From the NCBI RefSeq assembly GCF_001571065.1, contig NZ_BCSW01000001.1:1-64000 (forward strand): DNA of 64,000 nt. The letters run 5' to 3'. Source of the DNA: Dietzia cinnamea NBRC 102147 (GTDB taxonomy: Bacteria; Actinomycetota; Actinomycetes; Mycobacteriales; Mycobacteriaceae). This document shows, in pieces, positions 48,343 through 59,782 of the stretch (the first letter of the stretch is position 1; the number at the start of each line of letters is the position of its first letter). Below the pieces are notes generated by a model. The model made no database searches. It was not told the origin of the DNA and saw only the letters and a program-made list of their open reading frames with translations. Made by a program: the position numbers and the translations under genes.

Positions 48343-49416
48343 TCAGGCGTTCGCCAGTTCCTTCTGGATCTCCAACGCGATGTCGATGAGCTGGTCCTCC
48401 TGGCCGCCGACCAGACGACGCTCGCCGGCGCGGAGCAGGATCTCCGACGCGGGCACGTTGTAGCGCTGCGCGTGCCCCTCGGCGTGCTTGAGGAACGACG
48501 AGTAGCAGCCCGCGTAGCCGAGCATCATGGCCTGGCGGTCGACGACGCACTCGGTGGGCATGAGCGGACGGACGACGTCCTCGGCCGCGTCGGCGATCTT
48601 GAAGAAGTCGATGCCGGTGCGGATGTCGAGCTTGTCGCAGCACCCGACGAGCGCCTCGACAGGCGTGTTGCCCGCGCCCGCGCCGAAGCGGCGGGTTGAA
48701 CCGTCGATCTGTTGCGCACCCGCGCGGATGGCCATGATCGAGTTGCCCACGCCGATGTCGAGATTCTCGTGGCCGTGGAAGCCCACCTGGGCGTCGTCAC
48801 CGAGCTCCGCGACGAGCGCGGAGACACGGTCGGAGACCTGGTCCATTACCAGCGCGCCGGCCGAGTCGACGATGTAGACGCACTGGCAGCCGGCGTCGGT
48901 CATGATGCGCGCCTGCTTGGCGAGCGCCTCCGGCGGCTGGGTGTGGCTCATCATGAGGAAGCCGACGGTCTCCAGACCGAGCTCGCGTGCGTAGCCGAAG
49001 TGCTGGATCGAGACGTCGGCCTCGGTGCAGTGGGTGGCGACGCGGCAGATGGAGCCGCCGTTGTCGCGCGCGGCGAGAATGTCGTCCTTGATACCCAGGC
49101 CGGGCAGCGTGAGGAACGCGATCTTGGCCTGCTTGGCGGTCTCTGCCGCGGCCTTGATGAGATCCTGGTCGTAGGACTTGGCGAAGCCGTAGTTGAACGA
49201 CGCGCCGCCGAGCCCGTCACCGTGGGTGACCTCGATGACGGGGACTCCCGCGCCGTCGAGGGCGCCGACGACGTTGCGGACGTCCTCGACCGAGAACTGG
49301 TGCCGCTTGTGGTGGGAGCCGTCCCGCAGCGACGAGTCGGTGATGCGGATGTCGAGCTCGGAGCTGTACGCCCGTGCGTCGGCGTTGTGGGGGTTGGTCT
49401 TGTCCATGTCTGTCAC
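48343..49416 (-). CDS. hsaF: 4-hydroxy-2-oxoacid aldolase HsaF
   Basis: 357-residue class II pyruvate aldolase of the DmpG type: [17 protein letters not shown] (metal Asp D32 and catalytic His in the HHKRH stretch), [30 protein letters not shown] (metal His). It cleaves the C6 hydroxy-oxoacid from steroid A/B rings into pyruvate and propanal, channelled to HsaG. GTG start overlapping the hsaG stop (GTGA), as expected for the obligate complex. Confidence 0.93.
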   Translation of the reverse strand: MTDMDKTNPHNADARAYSSELDIRITDSSLRDGSHHKRHQFSVEDVRNVVGALDGAGVPVIEVTHGDGLGGASFNYGFAKSYDQDLIKAAAETAKQAKIAFLTLPGLGIKDDILAARDNGGSICRVATHCTEADVSIQHFGYARELGLETVGFLMMSHTQPPEALAKQARIMTDAGCQCVYIVDSAGALVMDQVSDRVSALVAELGDDAQVGFHGHENLDIGVGNSIMAIRAGAQQIDGSTRRFGAGAGNTPVEALVGCCDKLDIRTGIDFFKIADAAEDVVRPLMPTECVVDRQAMMLGYAGCYSSFLKHAEGHAQRYNVPASEILLRAGERRLVGGQEDQLIDIALEIQKELANA

Positions 49417-50330
49417 ACTCCGAGCTTGCTCTTGGCGATCTCTTCGCCGACCTTCGCGGCGGCGGCGGTCATGATGTCGAGGTTGCCGGCGTAGGGCGGC
49501 AGGAAATCCCCCGCGCCTTCGACCTCGGCGAAGATCGCCACGCGGGCCATGCCGCCGGTGATCTCGGTGGGCGGGTCGAACTGCGGCTCCTGGAGCAGCC
49601 GGTAGCCCGGCACGTATTCCTGGATCTCCTTCTCGCGCTTGCGGATGGCGGTGGTGATGAGGTCGTGGTCGGCGTCCTCAGGGATCGAGCAGAAGATCGT
49701 GTCGCGCATGATCATGGGCGGCTCGGCCGGGTTGAGGATGATGATCGCCTTGCCCTGCTTGGCGCCGCCGACCTTCTCGATGGCCAGCTTGGTGGTCTGC
49801 GTGAACTCGTCGATGTTGGCGCGGGTGCCGGGGCCAGCGGACGCACTGGACACCGAGGCGACGATCTCCGCGTAGTCGACGGGGACGACCGAGGAGACGG
49901 CGTGGACCATCGGGATGGTGGCCTGGCCGCCGCACGTGACCATGTTGGTGTTGGGCGCGCCGAGGTGCTCGCGGAGGTTGGCGGGTGGGATCACCATGGG
50001 ACCGACGGCCGCGGGCGTCAGGTCGATGGCGACGATGCCGGCGGCCTCGTACTTGGGCGCGTACTCCTTGTGCACGTATGCGCTGGTGGCCTCGAAGAGG
50101 AGGTCGGGCTTCTCGCCGCCGGCCTCGATGGAGGCGAGCAGTTCGTCAGCGCCGCCGGCCATGCAGACGAGGCCGTGTTCGACGGCGCGCTTCATACCCT
50201 CGGATTCGGCGTCGATGCCGATCATCCATTTGGGCTCGATGTACTCACTGCGCTCGAGCTTGTACATCAGGTCGGTGCCGATGTTGCCGGACCCCACGAT
50301 CGCTGCTGTGAGCTTGGCCTTCTCTGTCAT
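49413..50330 (-). CDS. hsaG: Acylating acetaldehyde/propionaldehyde dehydrogenase HsaG
   Basis: 305 residues. [17 protein letters not shown] is the NAD loop and C133 in [12 protein letters not shown] the acyl-carrying Cys of the DmpF-type family. It converts the aldehyde from HsaF to an acyl-CoA. ATG at 50330. It is the first gene of a hsaG-hsaF unit. I find no KstR-type box upstream; instead an inverted repeat TGTGCC-N7-GGCACA lies 42 nt before the start, and an unrelated DUF222-HNH gene occupies the position of hsaE. Confidence 0.92.
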   Translation of the reverse strand: MTEKAKLTAAIVGSGNIGTDLMYKLERSEYIEPKWMIGIDAESEGMKRAVEHGLVCMAGGADELLASIEAGGEKPDLLFEATSAYVHKEYAPKYEAAGIVAIDLTPAAVGPMVIPPANLREHLGAPNTNMVTCGGQATIPMVHAVSSVVPVDYAEIVASVSSASAGPGTRANIDEFTQTTKLAIEKVGGAKQGKAIIILNPAEPPMIMRDTIFCSIPEDADHDLITTAIRKREKEIQEYVPGYRLLQEPQFDPPTEITGGMARVAIFAEVEGAGDFLPPYAGNLDIMTAAAAKVGEEIAKSKLGV

Positions 50331-50371
50331 GAGAGCAGTGTCGCGCGCGGGGAACGCACGCCACAAACAGC

Positions 50372-50390
50372 TGTGCCACTCAACGGCACA
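50372..50390. promoter_or_regulatory. Inverted repeat upstream of hsaG, possible operator
   Basis: TGTGCC-ACTCAAC-GGCACA, perfect 6-bp arms with a 7-nt spacer, in the 83-nt gap between hsaG and the DUF222 gene. It could be an operator for the nearby IclR-type regulator or a weak hairpin; there is no second copy near that regulator. Confidence 0.4.
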
Positions 50391-50413
50391 ACGACCTGGT
50401 CCGGTGGCGCTCG

Positions 50414-51934
50414 CTAGGCGGGTCGCCCGCGGGACCGCTCCGTCCCCGGCGGGTTGGTGATGTACCCGTCCGCGGAGATCAGCCGGTCGGCGTAGTCCTC
50501 CCACGCCCGTTCCCGAATACCGTCGCGGGCGCGGGCCAACGGGCCCCGTGGTCTGGTGCGGTGCCGGTGACCGGTCTCTGTGAGGATGATCAGCTCACCG
50601 AGCGGGCCGGGACGGTAGGCGTTGGTACCGAACGTCTTCTCGCGGTGGTGCTTGCGGCAGAGGCACACGAGGTTCCATTCGAGGGTCGGGCCACCGAGTT
50701 CCGGATCGCGCTTGTTGAACGCGATCACATGATCCACGTCGCAGTCCTTCGCCGGCACCGAACACCCCGGGTGCCGGCACGTACCGTCCCGGAGGCGGAT
50801 CCGCTCCGCCATGGCCGGGCTGATCAGGTATCGCAGTGCGTGGTCCGGCGAGTCGACGGCGCCGGGCGCGGGGTCGATCAGCTCGAAGCGCACGCTGGCG
50901 TCGTCGCCCTCCAGGAGCTGCTGGCAGAGCCAGTTGTAGCTGCTGTACGCGCCGTGGACGAACTCGACCCGGTTGGGGAGCCCCTGCGCGGCCGAGGCGA
51001 TCACGCTGATCCGGATCGCCTGCCCGGCGTTCGCGGCGTTACCGAGCGACGGCCGCGGCAGGTCCGCGCCCGCTCGGACATCGCCTAGCTCGATCGCTTC
51101 TTCGCCCGCGGCTTCACCGCTGACCGCGTCACCGCCACTCGCGCAGCTCGAATCGCCGTTGTTCGGGTACACAGCCAGCGACGCGAGGGCGTCTGCGCGA
51201 AGCTGGTCCAGCGTCCCGGGAACGCCGTCCGCCGACGCGGCGCGGGCCTCGGCCTCGATGCGCCCGCGCAGCAACTCAGCCTCCGCCGGGGGCAGTTTCG
51301 CCACGAGGTCGGCCATACCGTTGCGGCCGGTCCGAAACCGCACCATGCGGGTAGCGAGAGCCTCGGCCTCCGCCTCCTCCGCCCCTGCGGGGTCGAACCG
51401 GCCGACGAGCTCGTCGATCCGCGAGTCCACCTCGGTGCGGCTCGGCCGGTCCCCGCCCCCCAGGTCTCCGGTGAGCCCGGCTATCAACTCGTCTTCCACG
51501 TCGGAGAGGATCGAGTCGGGCACTGCAGCCAACTTGCAGGCGATATCGATGGCTAGTTGCTCGGGCACCAACCCCCGGTCGACCGAGGACCTCAGGCGCA
51601 ACAGCCGGGAGTGGATCTGCACTCCGGCCGTGACCAGTCGCTCGGCGTGCCAGCACGTGAGCTGACACGCCGCCGCCAGATGGTCCCGGGCCCGCGACTC
51701 CGGAGCGAGCCGCGCATAGGCCGGCCGCGGCGACGCCTCGCGGCGCTCCGCGTCGGCTGCCTCCGCCTCCGCCGCGCGGGAGAACTGCTGGACGAGCATG
51801 TGCGCGGCCTCCAACCGCGTGGCACCGGCCCGGTTCTGTGCCAGCGTCGCCGCCCGCGCCGCGTCACTGACCGCCTTCATGTCGGCAGCGCCGAGTGGAT
51901 CGGAGACGGCGAACAACGGCTTCGCTTCCGACAT
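50414..51934 (-). CDS. DUF222 / HNH endonuclease-domain protein (13E12-repeat type)
   Basis: 506 residues. The N-terminal and middle parts are the DUF222 domain (helical, [24 protein letters not shown] region). The C-terminus is an HNH nuclease site: [21 protein letters not shown] and [15 protein letters not shown], with paired Cys and the DH and HH residues. Such genes are multicopy in actinobacteria (REP13E12 type) and behave as accessory or mobile DNA; the nuclease role is not well defined. The ATG at 51934 is preferred over a GTG two codons upstream. It separates hsaE from hsaG. A run of nine C lies just upstream. Confidence 0.8.
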   Translation of the reverse strand: MSEAKPLFAVSDPLGAADMKAVSDAARAATLAQNRAGATRLEAAHMLVQQFSRAAEAEAADAERREASPRPAYARLAPESRARDHLAAACQLTCWHAERLVTAGVQIHSRLLRLRSSVDRGLVPEQLAIDIACKLAAVPDSILSDVEDELIAGLTGDLGGGDRPSRTEVDSRIDELVGRFDPAGAEEAEAEALATRMVRFRTGRNGMADLVAKLPPAEAELLRGRIEAEARAASADGVPGTLDQLRADALASLAVYPNNGDSSCASGGDAVSGEAAGEEAIELGDVRAGADLPRPSLGNAANAGQAIRISVIASAAQGLPNRVEFVHGAYSSYNWLCQQLLEGDDASVRFELIDPAPGAVDSPDHALRYLISPAMAERIRLRDGTCRHPGCSVPAKDCDVDHVIAFNKRDPELGGPTLEWNLVCLCRKHHREKTFGTNAYRPGPLGELIILTETGHRHRTRPRGPLARARDGIRERAWEDYADRLISADGYITNPPGTERSRGRPA

Positions 51935-52057
51935 CTTCACCCCCCCCCCACGCCGCCTCAGTAGAACGTATATACGACCCTAATCGGCGCGCAGGAATAG
52001 CGCAAGAGTTCGATTCAACGACCCCGGCGTGTCCGACCCGCGCGCTACACTCACCGC

Positions 52058-52819
52058 ATGACCGAGCCGCCCACCTCCCCCGTCGATCGCGCCTTCGAGG
52101 TGCTGCGTGTGACGGCGGCGGGCACCGGGATGACCCTGAGCGAGATAGCGCGGGAGACGGGGCTGGCCAAGTCCACGGCGCTGCGATTGCTCACCGCCCT
52201 CGAGCGCAACGACGCGGTGACGCGGATCGGCCAGCGCTACCGGCTCGGGCCGCTGGTCCAGGAACTGGACCCGATCCCCGTCTCGCCTGAATATGAGCGG
52301 ATTCGGCGGGCACTCACGCCGTTCCTCGCGCACCTCTTCGAGGCCACGCGCGCGACCGTCCACCTGGCCACCCTGCACGGGGACGAGGTGGTCTATCTCA
52401 ACAAACTGCACGGCCCACGCCCGATCCCGTCACCGTCACGGATCGGGGGCGGGCTACCCGCGTACTGCACGGGGGTGGGAAAGGCGATGCTGGCGTTCGA
52501 CGAGGATGCCGCCGGCCGCGTCGCGCGGTGGCCGATGATCGCGTGGACCGAGACCACACTGACCTCGCCCGACGCGCTGGAGGTGGAGCTCGGCGAGATC
52601 CGCCGGAAGAAGCGCGCGGTGGACCGCGCCGAGCTCACCCCCGGGCTGTACTGCGTGGCGGCGCCGGTGTTCGACGACGACGAGGAGGGCGCCGGCGGCA
52701 CACGGGCAGTAGCTGCCCTGTCCGCGAGCGCGGCGGACGAGAACGCCCTGGCCCGGCTCGAACCGCTGGTCACCCGCGCGGCCGCGGCAGCCGGGCGCGC
52801 CCTGAGCTCGGACCGTTAG
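52058..52819 (+). CDS. IclR-family transcriptional regulator
   Basis: 253 residues. The N-terminal winged helix-turn-helix (about 12-60: MTLSEIARETGLAKSTALRLL) and the C-terminal effector domain (GKAMLAFDEDAAGRVARW) match IclR. Regulators of this type control aromatic and steroid catabolism. Targets here are unknown; hsaG-hsaF or hsaE are candidates by position. TACACT (52046-52051) lies 6 nt before the ATG (leaderless). The stop overlaps the hsaE stop on the other strand by 2 nt, an extreme convergent packing. Confidence 0.85.
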   Translation: MTEPPTSPVDRAFEVLRVTAAGTGMTLSEIARETGLAKSTALRLLTALERNDAVTRIGQRYRLGPLVQELDPIPVSPEYERIRRALTPFLAHLFEATRATVHLATLHGDEVVYLNKLHGPRPIPSPSRIGGGLPAYCTGVGKAMLAFDEDAAGRVARWPMIAWTETTLTSPDALEVELGEIRRKKRAVDRAELTPGLYCVAAPVFDDDEEGAGGTRAVAALSASAADENALARLEPLVTRAAAAAGRALSSDR

Positions 52820-53601
52820 CGGAACGCCATCGTCACGTCGCCCAGGCCCGCGAACTCCGCACGGAAGGTGTCGCCCGGCGTCGCGTCCATCGCGCGAATG
52901 GCGGTGCCCGGGAGGATGATGTCGCCCTTGCGCAGTCGGACGCCGAATTTCGCGACCGTCGAGGCCAACCATCCCACCGAGTTCAGCGGGTTGCCCAACA
53001 CCGCGTCGGAGCGGCCCGAGGCGAGGAACTCGCCGTTCTTGTAGAGCGTCGCATCGATTGCGGCCACGTCGATGTCCGCCAGACGCACGCGCTGCCGGCC
53101 GATGACGTAACCGCACGACGAGGCGTTGTCCGCGATCGTGTCCGGCAGCTTGATCTTCCAGTCGCGGATCCGGGAGTCGATGAGCTCGATCGACGGGACG
53201 ACCCACTCGATCGCCGCCGCGGCCTCCTCCTGCGAGCACCCCTCCGGCGGGATGTCAGCACCCAAGATGAAGCCCACCTCCACCTCGACGCGCGGGAAAC
53301 AGAAGCGCGCCGCCTCGATCGGCGCGCCCTCCGGATACTCCATGGAGTCGAGCAGGTGACCGTAGTCGGGCTCGTCGACGCCCATCATCTCCTGCATCGC
53401 CTTGGACGCCAGACCCACCTTGTGGCCGATGACGACTGCACCGGCGTCGAGCTTGCGGCGAATGTTGACGAGTTGGATCTCGAACGCGTCGTCAGCATTC
53501 ATGTCCGGATGGTCGTCGGTCAGCGGGGCGATCGGCGAGACGTCGGTCTCGGCGTCCCACAGTCGCTGGGCCAGAGTGGCGCGGGTCTCCTCGGTGAGCA
53601 T
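52816..53601 (-). CDS. hsaE: 2-hydroxypentadienoate-type hydratase HsaE
   Basis: 261 residues of the 2-keto-4-pentenoate hydratase/fumarylacetoacetase fold (IGHKVGLASKAMQEMMGVDEPDYG, FCFPRVEVEVGFILG with the metal-binding Glu residues, SIELIDSRI). It hydrates the dienoate released by ring cleavage before HsaF acts. The internal ATG at 53601 is preferred over the one at 53610 because TAGCAT (53609-53614) lies 7 nt before it and because 261 residues is the family length. It diverges from kstD and may share its operator. Confidence 0.92.
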   Translation of the reverse strand: MLTEETRATLAQRLWDAETDVSPIAPLTDDHPDMNADDAFEIQLVNIRRKLDAGAVVIGHKVGLASKAMQEMMGVDEPDYGHLLDSMEYPEGAPIEAARFCFPRVEVEVGFILGADIPPEGCSQEEAAAAIEWVVPSIELIDSRIRDWKIKLPDTIADNASSCGYVIGRQRVRLADIDVAAIDATLYKNGEFLASGRSDAVLGNPLNSVGWLASTVAKFGVRLRKGDIILPGTAIRAMDATPGDTFRAEFAGLGDVTMAFR

Positions 53602-53646
53602 GACGGGCATGCTACCTGGGGCGTCTGGCGTGACGACGATCAGTTC

Positions 53647-53660
53647 TATAACGTGTTCTA
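53647..53660. promoter_or_regulatory. KstR-type operator abutting the kstD start codon
   Basis: TATAACGTGTTCTA is a full match to TnnAACnnGTTnnA, one base before the kstD ATG. It covers the apparent -10 hexamer TAACGT (53649-53654), so the mRNA must be leaderless and repression is by direct occlusion. Confidence 0.8.
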
Positions 53661-53661
53661 C

Positions 53662-55368
53662 ATGGCAGACCAGGAATTCGACGTCGTCGTCGTCGGCAGC
53701 GGTGGAGCAGGCATGACGGCCGCCCTCGCGGCAGCAAAGAAGGGCCTCAGCGTGGTCCTCGTGGAGAAGGCCCCGCACTACGGAGGCTCCACCGCCCGCT
53801 CCGGCGGCGGCGTGTGGATCCCCAACAACTCGGTGCTCCAGCGCGACGGTGTCCTCGACACCCCCGAGGCCGCGCGGACCTACCTCCGTTCGATCGTCGG
53901 CGACGTCGTCCCGGCCGAGCGGATCGACACCTACGTCGACCGCGGGCCCGAGGTCCTCGACTTCGTCCTCGCCAACTCCCCGCTCCGGTTGGAGTGGGTC
54001 AAGGACTACTCCGACTACTACCCCGAGGCTCCCGGCGGTCGCCTCGGAGGCCGGTCCGTCGAGCCGAAGCCGTTCGACCTACGACAACTGGGGTCCGAAG
54101 CCGACAAGCTCGAGCCCGGTTACGCCAAGGCCCCGGCGAACATGGTGGTCATGCAGTCCGACTACCGGTGGCTCAACCTGCTGCAGCGGCCGACCACCAA
54201 GGGCATCCGCCGCTCGATCAAGGTGTCGCTGCGGATGTTCCTCGCGAAGGCCCGGGGGCAGAACTCAGTGGGCATGGGCCGGGCGCTCATCGCCGGCCTG
54301 CGCAAGGGCCTGCTCGACGCGGGCGTGCCGGTGTGGCTCGAGACGCCCATGACCGGTCTGGTCACCGAGGGTTCCGGCAACGAGGAGCGGGTCGTCGGCA
54401 TCACCGCGATGCGGAACGGTGAGGAGGTCACGCTGCGCGCGCGCCTCGGCGTGGTGATGGGCTCCGGTGGATTCGAGCACAACCAGGAGATGCGGGACAA
54501 GTACCAGCGTCAGCCCATCCCCACCGACTGGACCGTGGGTGCGGCCGCCAACACCGGTGAGGGCATCGAGGCCATGGAGCAGGTCGGCGCCGAGCTGTCC
54601 TTCATGGAGGACGCCTGGTGGGGTCCCACCATCATGCTCCCGCGTGGTCCGTGGTTCGCGCTGGCCGAGAGGTCTCTGCCCTGCTCGTTCATGGTCAACC
54701 CGCGCGGTGAGCGCTTCATGAACGAGTCGCTGCCCTATGTCGAGGCAGGCCACAGGATGTACGGCGGCGAGTACGGCCAGGGTGAGGGCCCGGCCGAGAA
54801 CCTGCCAGCCTGGATCATCTTCGACCAGGAGTACAAGAACCGGTACCTCTTCGCCGGTCTGCAGGCCAAGCAGCCGCTGCCCAGGAAGTGGCTGGCGACG
54901 GAGAACTTCCACAAGGCGGACACCCTCGCCGAGCTCGCCGAACTCATCGGCGTACCGGCCGACGCCCTCGAGCGCACCGCCGAGCGCTTCAACGGTTTCG
55001 CCGAGAAGGGCCGCGACGAGGACTTCCAGCGCGGTCAGTCGGGCTACGACCACTACTACGGGGACCCGACCAACAAGCCCAACCCGAGCCTCGGCCCCGT
55101 CCGCAAGGCCCCGTTCTACGCGGCCACGATGGTGCCCGGCGACCTCGGCACCAAGGGCGGCGCCAACACGGACGTCCACGGCCGTGTGCTGCGTGAGGAC
55201 GGCTCCGTGATCGAGGGACTCTACGCCGCGGGCAACGCGTCCTCGCCGGTCATGGGCCACACCTACGCCGGCCCGGGCGCCACCATCGGACCCGCCATGG
55301 TGTTCGGTTACCTCGCCGTCGAGCACATGCTCGCCTCCACCCCCTCCACCCAGAAGACGGGAGTCTGA
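53662..55368 (+). CDS. kstD: 3-ketosteroid delta-1-dehydrogenase KstD
   Basis: 568-residue FAD flavoprotein: FDVVVVGSGGAGMTAALAA dinucleotide loop at the N-terminus, GGSTARSGGGVWIPNN, GMGRALIAGL, and the C-terminal GLYAAGNASSPVMGHTYAGPGATIG flavin-binding region (quoted in part as AAGNASSPVMGHTYAGPG). KstD introduces the 1,2 double bond; with KshAB it opens ring B. The ATG at 53662 is set by the -10 and operator arrangement. The downstream MaoC hydratase follows by 1 nt. Confidence 0.93.
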   Translation: MADQEFDVVVVGSGGAGMTAALAAAKKGLSVVLVEKAPHYGGSTARSGGGVWIPNNSVLQRDGVLDTPEAARTYLRSIVGDVVPAERIDTYVDRGPEVLDFVLANSPLRLEWVKDYSDYYPEAPGGRLGGRSVEPKPFDLRQLGSEADKLEPGYAKAPANMVVMQSDYRWLNLLQRPTTKGIRRSIKVSLRMFLAKARGQNSVGMGRALIAGLRKGLLDAGVPVWLETPMTGLVTEGSGNEERVVGITAMRNGEEVTLRARLGVVMGSGGFEHNQEMRDKYQRQPIPTDWTVGAAANTGEGIEAMEQVGAELSFMEDAWWGPTIMLPRGPWFALAERSLPCSFMVNPRGERFMNESLPYVEAGHRMYGGEYGQGEGPAENLPAWIIFDQEYKNRYLFAGLQAKQPLPRKWLATENFHKADTLAELAELIGVPADALERTAERFNGFAEKGRDEDFQRGQSGYDHYYGDPTNKPNPSLGPVRKAPFYAATMVPGDLGTKGGANTDVHGRVLREDGSVIEGLYAAGNASSPVMGHTYAGPGATIGPAMVFGYLAVEHMLASTPSTQKTGV

Positions 55369-55369
55369 C

Positions 55370-56230
55370 GTGCCGATCGATCTCGACACAGCCCTCGGGG
55401 CACAGCTGCCCTCCCAGGAATTCTCCTGGACCGCCTCCGACGTGGCGCTCTACGCACTGTCCGTGGGCGCGGCCGCCGACCCCACGGACACCACAGGGCT
55501 GGAGTATGTCCACGACTCCGCGCCCAAGGTGCTGCCGTCGTTCGCCACCGTCGCGGCGACGATGAACGTCACCGAGGCGCCGAAGGTGTCGTTCCCGGGT
55601 GTGGAGATCGACCTGGCGAAGGTCGTCCACGGCAGCCAGTCCGTGACGCTGCACCGCCCCATCCCGGCCGCCGGCACCGCCGTGACCACCACGAAGATCG
55701 CCGAGATCCAGGACAAGGGGTCGGCCGCGGTGATCATCCAGGAGTCCGAGACGGTCTCCGCCGACGGCGAGAAGCTGTGGACCTCCCGGTCCGGCATCTT
55801 CGCGAAGGGCGAGGGCGGCTTCGGCGGCGAGCGCGGAACGTCGGAGAAGGTCGAGTACCCCGAGCGGGACGCCGACCACACCATCGAGGTGGCCACGCTC
55901 CCCCAGCAGGCGCTGTTCTACCGCCTGTGTGGTGACCGCAACCCGTTGCACTCGGACCCCGCGTTCGCCGAGGCCGCCGGGTTCCCGCGTCCGATCCTGC
56001 ACGGCCTGTGCTCGTACGGGGTGGTCCTGCGTGCGGTAGTCGACGAGGTGCTGGGCGGCGACGTCTCCCGCGTCAGCGGGTACGGCGTCACCTTCGGCGG
56101 CATCTTCTTCCCCGGCGAGACCATGCGCGTCCGCGTGTGGGAGGAGGGCTCGCGCCTGCTCGTGGCGGCCACCGTCGCGGAGCGCGACGACGCCCCCGTG
56201 TTGAAGAACGTGGTGGTCGAGCTCGCCTGA
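55370..56230 (+). CDS. MaoC-type enoyl-CoA hydratase (ChsH3/Rv3538-like)
   Basis: 286 residues, double hot-dog hydratase-2. The catalytic motif is YRLCGDRNPLHSDPAFAEAAG with the Asp and His of R-hydratases, followed by PRPILHGLCSYG. The N-terminal hot-dog half carries PSFATVAATMN. It hydrates a steroid side-chain enoyl-CoA; the position right after kstD equals Rv3538 (ChsH3). GTG start 1 nt after the kstD stop, so same mRNA. Confidence 0.85.
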   Translation: MPIDLDTALGAQLPSQEFSWTASDVALYALSVGAAADPTDTTGLEYVHDSAPKVLPSFATVAATMNVTEAPKVSFPGVEIDLAKVVHGSQSVTLHRPIPAAGTAVTTTKIAEIQDKGSAAVIIQESETVSADGEKLWTSRSGIFAKGEGGFGGERGTSEKVEYPERDADHTIEVATLPQQALFYRLCGDRNPLHSDPAFAEAAGFPRPILHGLCSYGVVLRAVVDEVLGGDVSRVSGYGVTFGGIFFPGETMRVRVWEEGSRLLVAATVAERDDAPVLKNVVVELA

Positions 56231-56247
56231 CCGGCGCCCAGCGCAGG

Positions 56248-57291
56248 TCAGCACATCTCGCGGAACTGCTCCACGAGGCGCAGTCGGCCGGGCGCGTCGA
56301 GGGCCATGGGGACCACGGTGAGCGTGGTGGCGCCCGCCTCGCGGAACGCCTCGACCCGCTCGGCGACGTATCCGGCGGGCCCGATGAGGGAGACCGAGCG
56401 GACCAGCTCGTCGGGGACCGCCGCTGCAGCCTCTTCCTTCTTGCCGTCCAGGTAGAGGTCCTGGATGCGGGCGGCCTCGTCCTCGTAGCCGTAGCGGCAC
56501 GCGAGCTCGTTGTAGAAGTTCTTACCGCGCGCGCCCATGCCACCGATGTAGAGGGCCAGGTGCGGCCGGACGAGGTCGAGGTAGAAGGGCACCTCGGCCT
56601 CGTCGCAGATCGCCAGGGCGGGGCCGGCGTAGACGTCGAGCTCGCCGAGCGACGGGTCGCGCTTCGCCCTGCCCGCCGCCAGGGCGTCACCCCACGCGAG
56701 GTGCGCCTTCTCCGGGTGGAAGAACAGCGGCTGCCAGCCGTTCGCGACCTCGGCGGCCAGTTCGACGTTCTTGGGCCCGAGCGCGGCCAGGACGATCGGG
56801 ATGGTCGAGCGCACCGGATGGTTGATGAGCTTGAGCGGCTTGCCCAGCCCGGTGCCCTGGTCGGCGGGCAGCGGGATCTGGTACTTCTTCCCGTCGTGGA
56901 CGACCTTCTCGCGGCGCCACACCTTGCGGCAGATCTCGATCACCTCGCGCGTGCGGGCCAGCGGCGCGTCGTACTTCACGCCATGGAAGCCCTCCACGAC
57001 CTGCGGGCCCGAGGCGCCCAGGCCCAGCACGAACCGGCCGTCGGAGACGAAGTCCAGCCCGGCCGCGGTCATGGCGGTGAGCGTGGGCGTCCGGGTGTAG
57101 ATCTGCAGGATCCCCGACGCCAGCTCCATGGTGGACGTCTTGGCCGCGAGGTAGCCGAGCTGGCTCACGGCGTCGAACGAGTACGCCTCCGGGACGAACG
57201 CGATGTCCAGTCCCGCCCTCTCGAGGTCCGCGGCCTCCGCGGCCGTCTCGGCGAACCCGCCGCTGTAGTTCAGAGCCATCCCGATGCGCAT
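56248..57291 (-). CDS. LLM-class F420-dependent-type oxidoreductase, second Rv3520c-like copy
   Basis: 347-residue LLM barrel: [74 protein letters not shown]. It shares the [10 protein letters not shown] loop and overall plan with the enzyme at 9548-10582, so they are paralogues that differ in the substrate-side loops. Reaction unknown. Convergent with the MaoC gene. TAGCGT (57299-57304) lies 7 nt before the ATG at 57291 (leaderless); an in-frame GTG at 57300 is rejected for that reason. Confidence 0.85.
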   Translation of the reverse strand: MRIGMALNYSGGFAETAAEAADLERAGLDIAFVPEAYSFDAVSQLGYLAAKTSTMELASGILQIYTRTPTLTAMTAAGLDFVSDGRFVLGLGASGPQVVEGFHGVKYDAPLARTREVIEICRKVWRREKVVHDGKKYQIPLPADQGTGLGKPLKLINHPVRSTIPIVLAALGPKNVELAAEVANGWQPLFFHPEKAHLAWGDALAAGRAKRDPSLGELDVYAGPALAICDEAEVPFYLDLVRPHLALYIGGMGARGKNFYNELACRYGYEDEAARIQDLYLDGKKEEAAAAVPDELVRSVSLIGPAGYVAERVEAFREAGATTLTVVPMALDAPGRLRLVEQFREMC

Positions 57292-57301
57292 GCGCGTCAC
57301 G

Positions 57302-57646
57302 CTACCGGGGTGCGGGCACGCCTCTGATCACCGCGTCGACCTCCCCGCCTATGCGCACGAACACCCCGATCCGGCGGCACAGGGGCGTGTCCGCGCGTTC
57401 GTAGCCCACGAGTCGGTACCCGGCATCCGCCGCGACGGCGAGGACGGTGGCCTCGGGGAGGTCGATGTCCGAGGTGGGGACGACGACGAGCTCGCCACCG
57501 CGCAACATCCGGGCCAACCGCAGCCGGCGCGCACGGTCATCCCCCCGACGCCGCCACCACCGGCGGGCGGCGATCACCGCGGCGGCGATCACCCACGCGA
57601 GCAGCGGGAGCAGTGCCAGGACCGTGAGCACCCAGCCGGGGCTCAC
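57302..57646 (-). CDS. Small membrane-anchored protein
   Basis: 114 residues with one N-terminal transmembrane helix ([22 protein letters not shown], about 6-27), an Arg-rich cytosolic turn ([14 protein letters not shown]) and a soluble domain ([25 protein letters not shown]). I do not recognise the family. GTG start overlapping the stop of the upstream small gene (GTGA), so they form an operon. Confidence 0.6.
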   Translation of the reverse strand: MSPGWVLTVLALLPLLAWVIAAAVIAARRWWRRRGDDRARRLRLARMLRGGELVVVPTSDIDLPEATVLAVAADAGYRLVGYERADTPLCRRIGVFVRIGGEVDAVIRGVPAPR

Positions 57647-57933
57647 CGCAGGTCACCGGTCGGATGGGCGTCCCCGCCGCGGACGAAGTGCATCGGCTCG
57701 AGCCACGGGCCCCGCTGGACGAGCGCCCGCGCGCCCCCGACGGTTTCCCAGCCCCTGGACCGGGCCGCCGCGTGGACGACCACCCTCGGCAACCGCAGCT
57801 CCCACGGGCGGAGGACCACCTCGTCGTCGTCGCCGTCCAACCGCACGGCGAGCGCACGGGCGCGCCGGCCGTGCCGGCCCCGGAAGGCCCGCACCACGCC
57901 GCGGACCCGCTCGGTCGGGTCGATTTTCCGCAT
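57643..57933 (-). CDS. Small Arg-rich protein
   Basis: 96 residues, very basic, with [22 protein letters not shown] near the start and [26 protein letters not shown] after. No known domain that I recognise. The ATG at 57933 has TACGAT (57941-57946) 7 nt upstream, and the divergent treS promoter starts a few bases further on. It is coupled to the small membrane protein downstream. Confidence 0.55.
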   Translation of the reverse strand: MRKIDPTERVRGVVRAFRGRHGRRARALAVRLDGDDDEVVLRPWELRLPRVVVHAAARSRGWETVGGARALVQRGPWLEPMHFVRGGDAHPTGDLR

Positions 57934-57967
57934 GCACCGGATCGTACGGGGCCGTAGGCTCGCCGAC

Positions 57968-59778
<1,811 letters not shown>

Positions 59779-59782
<4 letters not shown>

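Noticed and set aside
50414-51934. Homing endonuclease of an intron or intein
   Set aside because: It is a free-standing DUF222-HNH gene with intact neighbours and no split gene around it.
51941-51949. Run of nine C as a phase-variable contingency tract
   Set aside because: It lies outside the coding sequence when the ATG at 51934 is used, and no promoter element depends on its length. Kept only as a possible assembly-error site.
51961-51975. TAGAACGTATATAC as a KstR-type box before the DUF222 gene
   Set aside because: Only one half-site (AAC) matches; the GTT half is absent. The CGTATATACG dyad is more likely part of an ordinary promoter.
53602-53610. ATG at 53610 as the hsaE start
   Set aside because: It overlaps the TAGCAT -10 (53609-53614). 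The next ATG at 53601 has the correct 7-nt spacing and gives the family length of 261.
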